Source: Plenodomus lindquistii
Taxonomy: Eukaryota; Ascomycota; Dothideomycetes; Pleosporales; Leptosphaeriaceae
Direction: 5' to 3'
NCBI GenBank assembly: GCA_025504975.1
Contig: JANUWI010000016.1
Coordinates: 558,001-622,000, forward strand
DNA: 64,000 nucleotides
Positions 34,664 to 43,296 of this stretch are shown here, one piece after another. Made by a program: the position numbers and the translations under genes. A model generated the notes under the pieces. That model worked only from the letters and a program-made list of their open reading frames with translations, had not been told where the DNA came from and did no database searches. Positions within the stretch are counted from its first letter, which is position 1, and each line of letters starts with the position of its first letter.

Positions 34664-35062
34664 TTGCTGACTGGAGCTGGCAGGCAGGGCAGGCAGGGCG
34701 GGCAGGGCGCGTGTGCGAGAGAACGACTCAGGCCTGTTCGAGACAAATGGCGGGGCTGACTCATGCAGTGCCGTGCAGTGCATTGCATCCATCTGCACAG
34801 TACAGTACATAACATACAGTCGGGCCGCAGGTGCCCCCGTATGATTAGTCTACTTCCATAGCCGCCTCCATCCCCAGACTTGCGGCCATGGATAGCCTCG
34901 GTGACCGCCCACAGCGCCATCCGCCATCCGCCATCCGCCTCGTCCGCCCACCATGCACCACCATGGCAATGTCGCAGCTTGCCTTCATTGCAATTCCTCT
35001 AGACTGCCACACCAGACTGCCTCTTCTGATCCAACCCTCCGGCCCAAAACCTTGCCTTCGCC
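34664..35062. promoter_or_regulatory. Divergent promoter region, bZIP factor and alpha/beta hydrolase
   Basis: 399 bp between divergent ATGs, with short GGCAGG repeats at about 34679-34707 next to the bZIP start. Confidence 0.45.
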
Positions 35063-36209
35063 ATGGCCGATGACAACGTGAGCCGCCTTGGTATTGCCTC
35101 GGCTGTCGTCAAAGCATGTACGCCATCCTATCCTGCACATAGACAAACAACAACCACAATGGCATTGACCCTCTCCTGCTTTAGTGGGCTCCGTCTCAAA
35201 ACGACTCGTCACCTCGCCCTTCAAGGGCGACAATGGCGCAAACACCTACTTCAAAGATGTTGCCCTAGCCGGCCTCCGCACCTCCTTGGCCAATTATGAT
35301 CTTGCAGCCGACCGCTACCTCAACGGCAACACCATGTCAAACTATCTCAAGTACGCCAAAGACAACGACTTTGCACCCGAGACCACCACCCTGCCATTGG
35401 GCGAGCACATGCTCTGGATTGGCAGCAAAACAGCCACAAAGGTTCTCGTCTACTTCCATGGCGGTGGCTATGTCGTGCCCTGCAGCCTGGGCCACATGCT
35501 CTGGCTCGACGACCTGCGCAAGTCAATGGGACCAGGCGTCTCTGCCGTGATCCTGGCCTACGACCTTGCCCCAGAGCGGACCTACCCGACACAACTGCGA
35601 CAGGCCACCGAGTTTATGCGCCACTTGGTTCAAGTCGAAGGCAGGAACCCTTCGGATTTGATACTCGGTGGCGACTCCGCCGGTGGTAACCTGGTGCTCA
35701 GCCTGCTCTCCCATCTTGCACACCCTCACCCACAAGTCGAATCTCTGACTCTGCCTGCCAAGTTCCGTGGTGCCTTGCTCATCTCTCCGTGGTGCGCCTT
35801 GACTAACACTCATACGCCTGCCTACACCATCAACGCCGAGCGCGACATGTTCGACAGGCGTGCGTTGAGCCGTTGGGCTGGTGCCTTCCTTGGGTCCCAA
35901 TCTCCCTTCGCTGGGGACTTTTATAGTGAGCCAGTTCTTGCAGCGCCCGAGTGGTGGGAACCCGTTGCCGACTTGGTCGACGAGGTGCTGATCTGGGCTG
36001 GTGATGATGAGATCCTTAAGGATGGTATCGAAGCCTTTGCGGCCAAGTTCACCAAGGGATATGGGGGTAGGGGTGGCCGTGTGGACACAGTCATCACTCC
36101 CAAAGCATGCCACGTCGACATGATCGTGGCTCGTGGCTTGGGATACAAGGGAGATGGAGGGTCGGGTAGTCAGGTGGTGGTGGAATCGTGGGTCAAGGCC
36201 AAGTTGTGA
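35063..36209 (+). CDS. Alpha/beta hydrolase (hormone-sensitive-lipase-like, abhydrolase_3)
   Basis: Exons 35063..35117 and 35185..36209 encode 359 residues; the intron is 67 bp (GTACGC...TTTAG). The small first exon adds MADDNVSRLGIASAVVKA. The fold markers are VYFHGGGYVVP (oxyanion hole, residues about 107-117), AYDLAPERTYP, the nucleophile elbow GGDSAGGN with Ser183, WAGDDEILKDG for the acid and CHVDMI for His. These fit the bacterial hormone-sensitive-lipase type of esterase. No signal peptide is seen. Esters of small acids are typical substrates, but the real one is unknown. Its stop codon lies only 41 bp from the stop of the convergent membrane-protein gene. Confidence 0.88.
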
Positions 36210-36211
36210 CG

Positions 36212-36240
36212 CGTTGCCGTTGCCGTTGCCGTTGCCGTTA
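36212..36240. repeat. CGTTGC hexamer repeat between convergent stop codons
   Basis: Four perfect CGTTGC copies plus a partial fifth, filling most of the 41-bp gap between the stops at 36209 and 36251. Confidence 0.9.
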
Positions 36241-36250
36241 CTGCAGCCAT

Positions 36251-36946
36251 TTAAAAGAGCTCAAATCCATTGTACCAAATGTATCCCAGCACCGCGACTG
36301 CGTTCATAGCCGCAAATGGCAGGCTCATCTCCACCACACTCCATATCCACAGTGTACCCACAGGCGGTGCTGCCTTCATGACGTAAAAGTATCCGTGCTT
36401 GTTGGCAGAGTAGACCAAGTAACACCCAGCCATGACTGACCCCGCAAAGAAGGATATGTCACGTACTGTGGGAAAGCGGTACGAGAAGTTGACGTGGGTG
36501 AGATAGACGAGTAGCATGAACACAGGCGTTGCCGCTGCTGCTCGGCTTAGGATCTCGCCCCACAGAATTTCCTCGCGGTACTGACTGTATACAATGACAT
36601 CAAGTGTGAGGTGTAGGGCTGCCATGCTGGTGCAGTACAGGAGCGCATCTCCAAGTGGCCCGATGGTTGCTTCAGTCGCGTCTGCGTTGCTCGCCGTTGA
36701 TGTTGATGTTGAGCCGCCGACTTTCCGGCTCCAGAGCCCCGACTTCTGCCTGTCCAGCTCTTGCTGCCGCTCCTCTGCCAGCTGGAAGAGCGTTTTGCCT
36801 TTGGGGCCGGAATAGTCGGGATGCTTGAGTATCATCTCCACGCCGTCTTGGTCAATCTGCGTCGTGGGCTGGAAGCCATGGCCGGTGGCCTGAGAGGCTG
36901 CTGACGAGGCGTTGGCGCGGCGTTCTTTGCGGTTGCCGGCGGCCAT
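36251..36946 (-). CDS. Multi-pass membrane protein, DUF7719-like
   Basis: Single exon, 231 residues from the ATG at 36946 (MAAGNRKERRANASS). An in-frame ATG at 37093 would add 49 residues rich in Asn, Thr and Ser encoded by a microsatellite; I prefer the shorter form because NRKERR near the N-terminus is how relatives I recall begin. HPDYSGPKGKTLFQLAEERQ is followed by four hydrophobic spans (ALLYCTSMAALHLTLDVIVY, ATPVFMLLVYLTHV, DISFFAGSVMAGCYLVYSA and IWSSVVEMSLPFAAMNAVAV read approximately). The domain name is from memory and should be checked. Function is unknown; it is probably in an internal membrane. It is head-to-head with GPI12, 285 bp apart. Confidence 0.72.
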   Translation of the reverse strand: MAAGNRKERRANASSAASQATGHGFQPTTQIDQDGVEMILKHPDYSGPKGKTLFQLAEERQQELDRQKSGLWSRKVGGSTSTSTASNADATEATIGPLGDALLYCTSMAALHLTLDVIVYSQYREEILWGEILSRAAAATPVFMLLVYLTHVNFSYRFPTVRDISFFAGSVMAGCYLVYSANKHGYFYVMKAAPPVGTLWIWSVVEMSLPFAAMNAVAVLGYIWYNGFELF

Positions 36947-36960
36947 TGCAGTGGGGGAGT

Positions 36961-37033
36961 GTGGTGCTGTAGACGTGTTGGTGCTGGTGCTAGTGCTGGC
37001 GTTGGTGTCGGTGTTGGTGTTGGTGTTGGTGAT
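36961..37033. repeat. Degenerate TGTTGG/TGCTGG repeat upstream of the DUF7719-like gene
   Basis: On the minus strand these hexamers would encode TN/TS repeats if the longer start at 37093 is used; otherwise they lie in the 5' untranslated region. Confidence 0.75.
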
Positions 37034-37231
37034 CAAGCCATGTCTCGCTAGTTGCCGTGAGGCTCTGGGAGTAACGTTGGCGTAGGGGTCCATGCGCGTG
37101 GGAAGCTCTTCGCCTCCCGTTGCCCCTTGCTTTGGCCTCCCCAGATTGTAGAGACGGCCATGAGTCTCTCCATGTAACCAGTCCGTCGTATCATCAAGGA
37201 CCAGCGAGACGTGTCCGGGACAGTTGGCACC

Positions 37232-38189
37232 ATGAACTGGGTCGCCTGGGCCTCGTTGCCCCTTGTTGTCCTCGCCTTCTGGATGTACACCAGCACCCTG
37301 GCAGCTTCCTTCCCCACACTGCGCAACAAGCGCATCCTCCTGCTCATTGCCCACCCAGACGATGAGGCAATGTTCTTTGCGCCTACCTTGTTGGCTTTGA
37401 CGCGTCCAGCGCTTGCCAATCACGTCAAGATACTGTGTTTGAGTAGTGGTACGTTCACTGCACCCGTATGCGCTCCAACACCAAGCTGAGACCGTATGTG
37501 TCCCAGGCGATGCAGATGGCCTCGGCGAAATCCGCAAAAAGGAGCTGGTCAAGAGCGGTCTTCAGCTAGGCATTGCCAGCAAAGACGACATCCTCGTCAT
37601 CGAAGACCGGTATGCTAGTTTGCTTGCATCCGCTGTTGCTTGTCCCCCCGTGCTCACACAACCCAGCAACTTTCCAGACTCCATGACCGTGACCTGGCAC
37701 CCCCGCTTAATCTCCAACCTGCTCACCACAGCTTTTGCTCCCAGAATGTCCGCCATCTCTGCCAAGGAAGCGCCGCAAACTACAATCGACACAATCATTA
37801 CCTTTGACGCCCACGGCATATCCTCCCACCCCAACCACAAGTCCCTACATGACGGCGCTCACACCTTTCTCAAAGCACTCATGCACCGTCATAGTGGCTG
37901 GCAATGTCCCATTGAGCTATACACTCTCACCACTACCTCCATCGTTAGAAAGTACACGAGTGTATTAGATGCGCCAGCCACCATTATTGGCGCCCTACTG
38001 AGAAAGAAGACACTGGGCGAGTTCCCATCGCCCTTGCTATTTGTCAGTAGTCCCACAGGCTACAGAACGGCACAGCGCGCCATGACCACCGCGCACGAGA
38101 GTCAGATGAGGTGGTTCCGGTGGGGGTGGATAAGTGCCGCAAGATACATGGTCATTAACGATCTCAGGCGAGAGAAGAGGCGGCCATGA
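37232..38189 (+). CDS. GPI12: N-acetylglucosaminyl-phosphatidylinositol de-N-acetylase (PIG-L family)
   Basis: Exons 37232..37448, 37507..37609 and 37667..38189 encode 280 residues; introns are 58 and 57 bp. It performs the second step of GPI-anchor synthesis, removing acetyl from GlcNAc-PI on the cytoplasmic face of the ER. An N-terminal membrane anchor (WASLPLVVLAFWMYTST) precedes the family signature AHPDDEAMFF (residues 40-49), which supplies zinc ligands. LSSGDADGLGEIRKKEL is spliced across intron 1, IEDRNFPDSMTVTWHP across intron 2, and FDAHGISSHPNH carries the second metal-binding His motif. The C-terminus (MRWFRWGWISAARYMVINDL) matches fungal GPI12 ends. Length fits the family. The splice joins are forced by the conserved motifs, so confidence is high. 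Confidence 0.93.
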
Positions 38190-39673
38190 CACACCACAAG
38201 ACCATGATCTGTCCGGTCTGCGGGATGCTGCATCTGCCGGACCACGGAAAGAAGCTGCAGCCCGAGGCGCATGATCGGTGAGTGCGAAAAATGCACAATG
38301 GTGGCCGCAAAACCGTGTGACCTCTTTGCCATGGAACGAACGCAAATCGTACTGAACTGCGCTCTTTAGCGAGCGTACAGCATATCACTGCTTTCCAAAG
38401 CTGAGATTCATATCAGTGCAACATAAGCTTATAGTGAGATAGTTAGATATGAAAGGGACTCTGCGCCTGCCCTCTCCAAGATGCGTCTTCATCGACATCT
38501 AAAAGCCACACCGTCATTGCGAAGCATCACACCAAAGGGGGCAGAGCTGTGATCCGGCAGGCGTGCTGCAGGAACATCACAGTCACGCATATATATGATT
38601 GGCGATGTGGAAGTCGTTATTTCCTACGCACGTTTTAGTGTGCCCATACCATGTCCCCACCGCCTTTTTTGCGCCAGCCCATAGACATCCATTGTCAAAT
38701 CTTAGGTCTTCTTGAGCTCCATAATACGGTCAATAGCGTCCATAACTCATCACTTCCGAGGAAATACCAACGCTCCAACGCAAAACGACCTGCTCGATGC
38801 GGAAATTGACGACTAGACTAGGGATAGGCAGCTCTTAACATGCAGAAGCTGCCATCAACTTCAAAAATTTGCAGACTTCGTCGACATCATGAGAAAAAAT
38901 AAGAGATGTCGCAAAAGCATAAGCAAGGTTCTGTTTCAAATGCGGGGAGACAAGGGGTAGTATAGCCCAGGTACTCATCTCACGATCAATAACTTTCCCC
39001 ACATCGTCTGTCAGACGTGCAGGTCAGCCACGAAGACGAACCTCCTAGGGATCTGCCTCAAATGCCCCCAAGCGTCACGTCGAACTCTTTTGTGGCCTTT
39101 GGCCTCGGTCGAGGAGCTGAAGTAGATCATTGGACCATCACAGCAAAGCGGTATTACGACCGATGTTATTCACAAGATTACTATGAAAATTGCTACCACG
39201 TTTGATACCAGCCTAGGGGCAACACATCCGCCGTCCCCTACCTATGACCGACCGACCTTTGTCGTTTGGGAGGCATTATCGCCAGCACCCATATGCGACG
39301 ATCCGGACCCTCATTAGACCGTCATGTGTCTTTTTCCTACACAGTCCACGATATTGGAAGTCTGAAATTGAACTCAAGAACATCGTCCCAGTCAAATCGA
39401 CGTTTGAACTTCGCGCTGTCATATCCCTTTCCTCCCCCTCGTTTGATCTTCTCAATCCACGTCATGGCTTACAGTCACTCTTCACACGCACGTCATGCAT
39501 AAGAAATCAATTACAAGACTTGATCGCAGACCTTTCATGCTACGGCCGTCTTCACATTAAAAAAAGTTCAACATCGCTCATTTAAACAATGAATCCCACC
39601 AAGTCCTACAGCCGACTTGTAAACATAAATTCGGTTTAAGAGCAACCTTAGTTCCTGTCACTCTAAATCGACG
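38190..39673. other. Intergenic, about 1.5 kb
   Basis: Short ORFs only. One of about 53 codons starts near 38651 (MSPPPFLRQPIDIHCQILG), and one at 39017-39205 is Cys/Tyr-rich at its end. Neither has a recognisable family or clear splice partner, so neither is called. Confidence 0.5.
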
Positions 39674-41596
39674 ATGGCGGGTGGGAAACGTAGCAGACAG
39701 CCAAATCCTACCCCATATGCTCAAAGCACTCCGCCCCACGGCCCTCAGACTATTCTACAGCGTATTTCCTCCAGCCTTCTCACGATACGACTAGCCATGA
39801 CCCTCCGTGGACCAACGACTAGACATTATCTGCCACCACGGCCACAAACCGCACCAGCCTTTGTAGACAGATCCCGTTCAAGTATCCAACCTAATGGCTC
39901 GCCTATCCCTCTCGGTGGACATTCCCGTGCGCCTTCACCGCCCAATATCACTCTCTTTTCGGACACCGACGCTGAACAGAACTTCCCTCATGATGCACAC
40001 CAGCATCATTACCTTTCCAGTATCGAACCGCCGGGATGCAGATTCTGTGGCCTAAAACATGTGACCGGCATGAGGACTACGACATTATCGTGGACAACGA
40101 GCACCCCCTGTGACGGATGTAGATCTGGAAGTGCAGCTTCGCATCTGAGGGAAGCCATGGGATCCGCAAGGAGATACAGATTGGAGCGACGAAGTGTGTA
40201 TTCCAGCCAGTCCGGGAGGACGGTGACTCTAAATGATACAGCGAATACCTCCGCCACGGAAACAAGACGCACAGGTTCACAGCCACAGATACAAACAGCA
40301 CGTTCGCTCTCCCCACGAGGATCCTCCAGTGAACTCACTAGACATGGCGCCATTTCCGCACCATACCTCCCCAGCATCCCGAGCCCAGAAAGTCCAACAC
40401 TCCACCACTTACCCCTCATCCCCAGATCAAAAGACTACCCCTACGTCCACAAACACGAAGTCGACGCTCACATTAACGCCCTACGCGCAGGATCTCCCAG
40501 CCCGCTACGCCAAAGCCCTGATGCACAGTCACCCAGTCGCGGCAATAAAAGTAGGGGGAGCGAGGACGGCTTTGTCGACTACACCGAGACAGTGTTTTAC
40601 GGCGATGGTAAAACAAGGCAGAGAACTAAGCGGCTTTCCAAACCAAAAAGTGGCACACAGGGGAGGAATATCCTGATTATTGCAAGCTATAATTCCGAGT
40701 CTAGTACTGAGACACCGACTGAAAATGGAACAAAGGCTGCTAGATGCAGATCTGGGACACGAGGGCCTGAGGTGCAAGACGTGACGAACGAGGAGGTCCC
40801 GAGTATCGAGCCGCAGCACATCGACTCGTCACGACGCGCGGGGACCATCGCTTCCAGAACCTCGATTTCAAACCCAGACTCGCATGTCGTAGGCGAAACA
40901 CATCTGTCCCTCAACCCCAGAGTAGAAAACTCAACCGACGACGCGTTGAGACTGCGCGGAGGACGAGGACGAGGACGAGGACGAGGGGGCGTCGCTGCAC
41001 AGCTTTCGCACCCCCACCACCATTTGTGTAATCGTCGCTCCTTTGAACAAACATCAGATATGCATATATCGCACAACATCACCCCTTTTCTACGCGGCGG
41101 CGCGGAGGAGCAGCACCAGATCTCCACGTCCGTGTCCACGTCCACGTCCACGTCTACGCTATCACATACGGATAAATTACCACCCTCGCTGTTCTGGCTT
41201 GCGGGTGGGAGGGGAAACAGCATTTCAGTCGCGGGATATCGACGATTGAGAGGGAGGAAGAGGATGGGTGGGTTGCTGGGTATGGCGGTGCATGGGAAGA
41301 GGGGTGGGGAAGAGTATCGGCGTTGCGATGGTGATGGTGGGGTGGCGGAGGTTGTGGATGGGGAGGCCGCGAGTGCGAGTGCGAGTTCGACGAGTAAGCA
41401 AGGTTCCGAGGTGGGCGGGACATCAAATAAGACACGATCTTCTAGTACGCACAGTCTGAGTGTGGCGAGTAGCCATCAGGCAAAGAGTGTTGGAGTACAG
41501 ACTACGCGGAGAGATGGCGAGGAAGGGGATGAGGATGCGTATTTGAGGTCTGAGCGTGCTGGGAGCGGTGATGCAGTGGGCGAAGGTGATAGATAG
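39674..41596 (+). CDS. Large, mostly disordered protein of unknown function
   Basis: Single exon, 640 residues from the ATG at 39674. Composition is dominated by Ser, Pro, Arg and Gly. Features in order: Pro-rich N-terminus; a possible zinc site CRFCGLKHV...PCDGC (residues about 121-146); SP-rich stretches that look like phosphorylation targets; the hexapeptide LRLRGG at about 428-433 followed by an RGRGRGRGG tract; a second LRGG near 475; a Ser-Thr repeat (about 483-493); and a charged, acidic C-terminus. LRLRGG is identical to the C-terminal six residues of ubiquitin, but it is internal here and no ubiquitin fold precedes it. The RG tract resembles RNA-binding RGG regions. No enzyme domain is recognised. 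Confidence 0.65.
   Translation: MAGGKRSRQPNPTPYAQSTPPHGPQTILQRISSSLLTIRLAMTLRGPTTRHYLPPRPQTAPAFVDRSRSSIQPNGSPIPLGGHSRAPSPPNITLFSDTDAEQNFPHDAHQHHYLSSIEPPGCRFCGLKHVTGMRTTTLSWTTSTPCDGCRSGSAASHLREAMGSARRYRLERRSVYSSQSGRTVTLNDTANTSATETRRTGSQPQIQTARSLSPRGSSSELTRHGAISAPYLPSIPSPESPTLHHLPLIPRSKDYPYVHKHEVDAHINALRAGSPSPLRQSPDAQSPSRGNKSRGSEDGFVDYTETVFYGDGKTRQRTKRLSKPKSGTQGRNILIIASYNSESSTETPTENGTKAARCRSGTRGPEVQDVTNEEVPSIEPQHIDSSRRAGTIASRTSISNPDSHVVGETHLSLNPRVENSTDDALRLRGGRGRGRGRGGVAAQLSHPHHHLCNRRSFEQTSDMHISHNITPFLRGGAEEQHQISTSVSTSTSTSTLSHTDKLPPSLFWLAGGRGNSISVAGYRRLRGRKRMGGLLGMAVHGKRGGEEYRRCDGDGGVAEVVDGEAASASASSTSKQGSEVGGTSNKTRSSSTHSLSVASSHQAKSVGVQTTRRDGEEGDEDAYLRSERAGSGDAVGEGDR
40959..40989. repeat. GGACGA hexamer repeat coding for Arg-Gly
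   Basis: Five near-perfect GGACGA units, directly after the codons for LRLRGG. They encode the RGRGRG tract of the disordered protein. Confidence 0.88.
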
Positions 41597-42249
41597 AGTG
41601 TAGGTAAAGTCACTGATTCAGACCATGGACATGCAGCGAATTAAGATTTTTTTTTTCTCTTTCGTAAAAGTTTAGAAATAGTATGATAGTGTGTGTCCAA
41701 GGTACATTAGGAGCATAATGTAGTTCATGTGGGCCACAAAGCGATTTTCGAGTGCTTATTGGCAGATGCTAGTGCTAGCTAGTTCTTTACCTTCTCGGCT
41801 CACGGTTGGGGCGTGAGTTTGATGGAAGAATGGGTAATTAAAAGCATTATGTAGGTGATGCTTGTAGTGTTTGGGAGATGGTGTTGGGCGTGCGCTTGGG
41901 TGCGTGGGGTTGGTGAGGGCGTTTGTCCATGTGGGCAAGGCTACTCGTGTGTGAGCATTTGCTGTAGAGCGAGCGCATCATGACGACTGAGGAGTCCTCT
42001 GACACGATGGTGATGATGAAGTGCTAGGGAGGGGTTTGAAGAGATATAGTAGGGATGCGTTGGAGTTGTGTTGGTGAGGAGGGCTGATTACGAAGCATTG
42101 TAGCTGTTTGACAGTGGTTCAAAAATCACAATATTGCATTAAAGGGCAGGACAGAGCTTAGAGAAATACCTAGGAGCGCGAGAGGGTGAAACTGGCTTAC
42201 ATTCGCCTTCTCCTGAGCATTCTGGTGCTCGATGAAAGAAAGCCTCTGT
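41597..42249. other. Intergenic between convergent genes
   Basis: 653 bp, A+T-rich near 41640-41720. No gene is seen; it contains 3' flanks of both neighbours. Confidence 0.5.
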
Positions 42250-43014
42250 TCATTTCTGCTCCACCTGGGCTGACAGCTGTGCGGCTTTTTGAGCCTCTTG
42301 AGCCTTCAACTCGGCCGCTTTCTTGCGGAACTCGGCGATGCGATCATCGATCATGGCTATCTCGGCCTCTACATACAGCACCTTCTCTTGCATCATCTTC
42401 TCGTACTCGTCGTCGTCGAGGACACTCATAGGACTCCATTTGCTCTTGGCGAACCTATGAATAAGTGACTCCTTTGGCTTATCCTCGCCTTTGGCCTTGA
42501 GCTCAGCGTGTTGCTTGATGTCATTGGAGTTCTTTGCGTCGAGATAGTTGTAGCCATGTTGGCCAGCCCATCCAAACAGGGTGAACATGATGGTGCCGGG
42601 GATGACATTGCGCGGGCCGCGGAAGAGAAGGCCAAGACTGGAGCCAGTCACGGCACCAGCAATGGCTGAGGCTCGTATTTTGCTGCTGCGGTCATGATTT
42701 GTTGTTACTGGGCGGACGTCACTCGGCGCGCCTCGAGTCGTGTACCACCAATTTTGAAGATGGCTTGAGTCGAAAATGGCAGACCGCACCCCCCAAAACG
42801 TTGTGCCAATGGCGAACCATTGGGCACCTGACGCTATAGAGAAGAGCACTGGGGTTTGGGTGCGGAGCGTTCCATAGAGGGCGCCGATGGCAGTACCAGG
42901 AACAGCAGCGACTGCGCCAGCGGTCAGCGCTGTCTGTGCGAGTTGGAGGGGATGGATGAAGTGGACGGGGTCGTGTGGTGATAGAGGTGGTGGTGGGGGT
43001 GGTGGGGGTGTCAT
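42250..43014 (-). CDS. Tim17/Tim22/Tim23-family-like membrane protein
   Basis: Single exon, 254 residues, starting at the ATG at 43014 with MTPPPPPPPPLSP. The middle part is made of Gly/Ala-rich helices: ALTAGAVAAVPGTAIGALYG, IASGAQWFAIGTTFWGVRSA, SAIAGAVTGSSLGLLFRGP and PGTIMFTLFGWAGQHGYNYL. This spacing and the GxxxG-type small-residue pattern resemble the Tim17 family. The C-terminal 80 residues are a highly charged coiled coil (MMQEKVLYVEAEIAMIDDRI, then Lys/Ala/Glu repeats). A mitochondrial inner-membrane location is likely by analogy; no function is assigned. It is head-to-head with eIF4B, 282 bp apart. Confidence 0.68.
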   Translation of the reverse strand: MTPPPPPPPPLSPHDPVHFIHPLQLAQTALTAGAVAAVPGTAIGALYGTLRTQTPVLFSIASGAQWFAIGTTFWGVRSAIFDSSHLQNWWYTTRGAPSDVRPVTTNHDRSSKIRASAIAGAVTGSSLGLLFRGPRNVIPGTIMFTLFGWAGQHGYNYLDAKNSNDIKQHAELKAKGEDKPKESLIHRFAKSKWSPMSVLDDDEYEKMMQEKVLYVEAEIAMIDDRIAEFRKKAAELKAQEAQKAAQLSAQVEQK

Positions 43015-43296
43015 TGTTGCAGCATGCGGTGGTGGTGGTGGGCCGGCAGGTGAATGTTCGTCGATGACATAAGCGAGGGCCCAACGGACGCACAGGGTTG
43101 AGATTTCGGTACGGGAAAGCGGACTCGACCCGGCCTGCCACCACACCACACGATCCAACCCAGACACCGACACCGACACCGACGACACACTTTTGCAGAG
43201 CGCACACGACGCCCACCCTCGCTCACCACAACCACCACCTCTTCCGATCGACCCCGCGCAACAGAGCTGCTTGCGCGCTGCCTGCACACCGCAATC
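43015..43296. promoter_or_regulatory. Short divergent promoter, Tim17-like gene and eIF4B
   Basis: 282 bp between divergent ATGs, rich in CACAC/CCGACA repeats near 43155-43190. A single shared promoter is likely. Confidence 0.5.

Noticed and set aside
36251..37552. Single 433-codon minus-strand ORF covering the GPI12 first exon
   Set aside because: Only the part from 36946 (or 37093) downstream reads like protein; the upstream part is antisense to GPI12 exon 1 and its motif.
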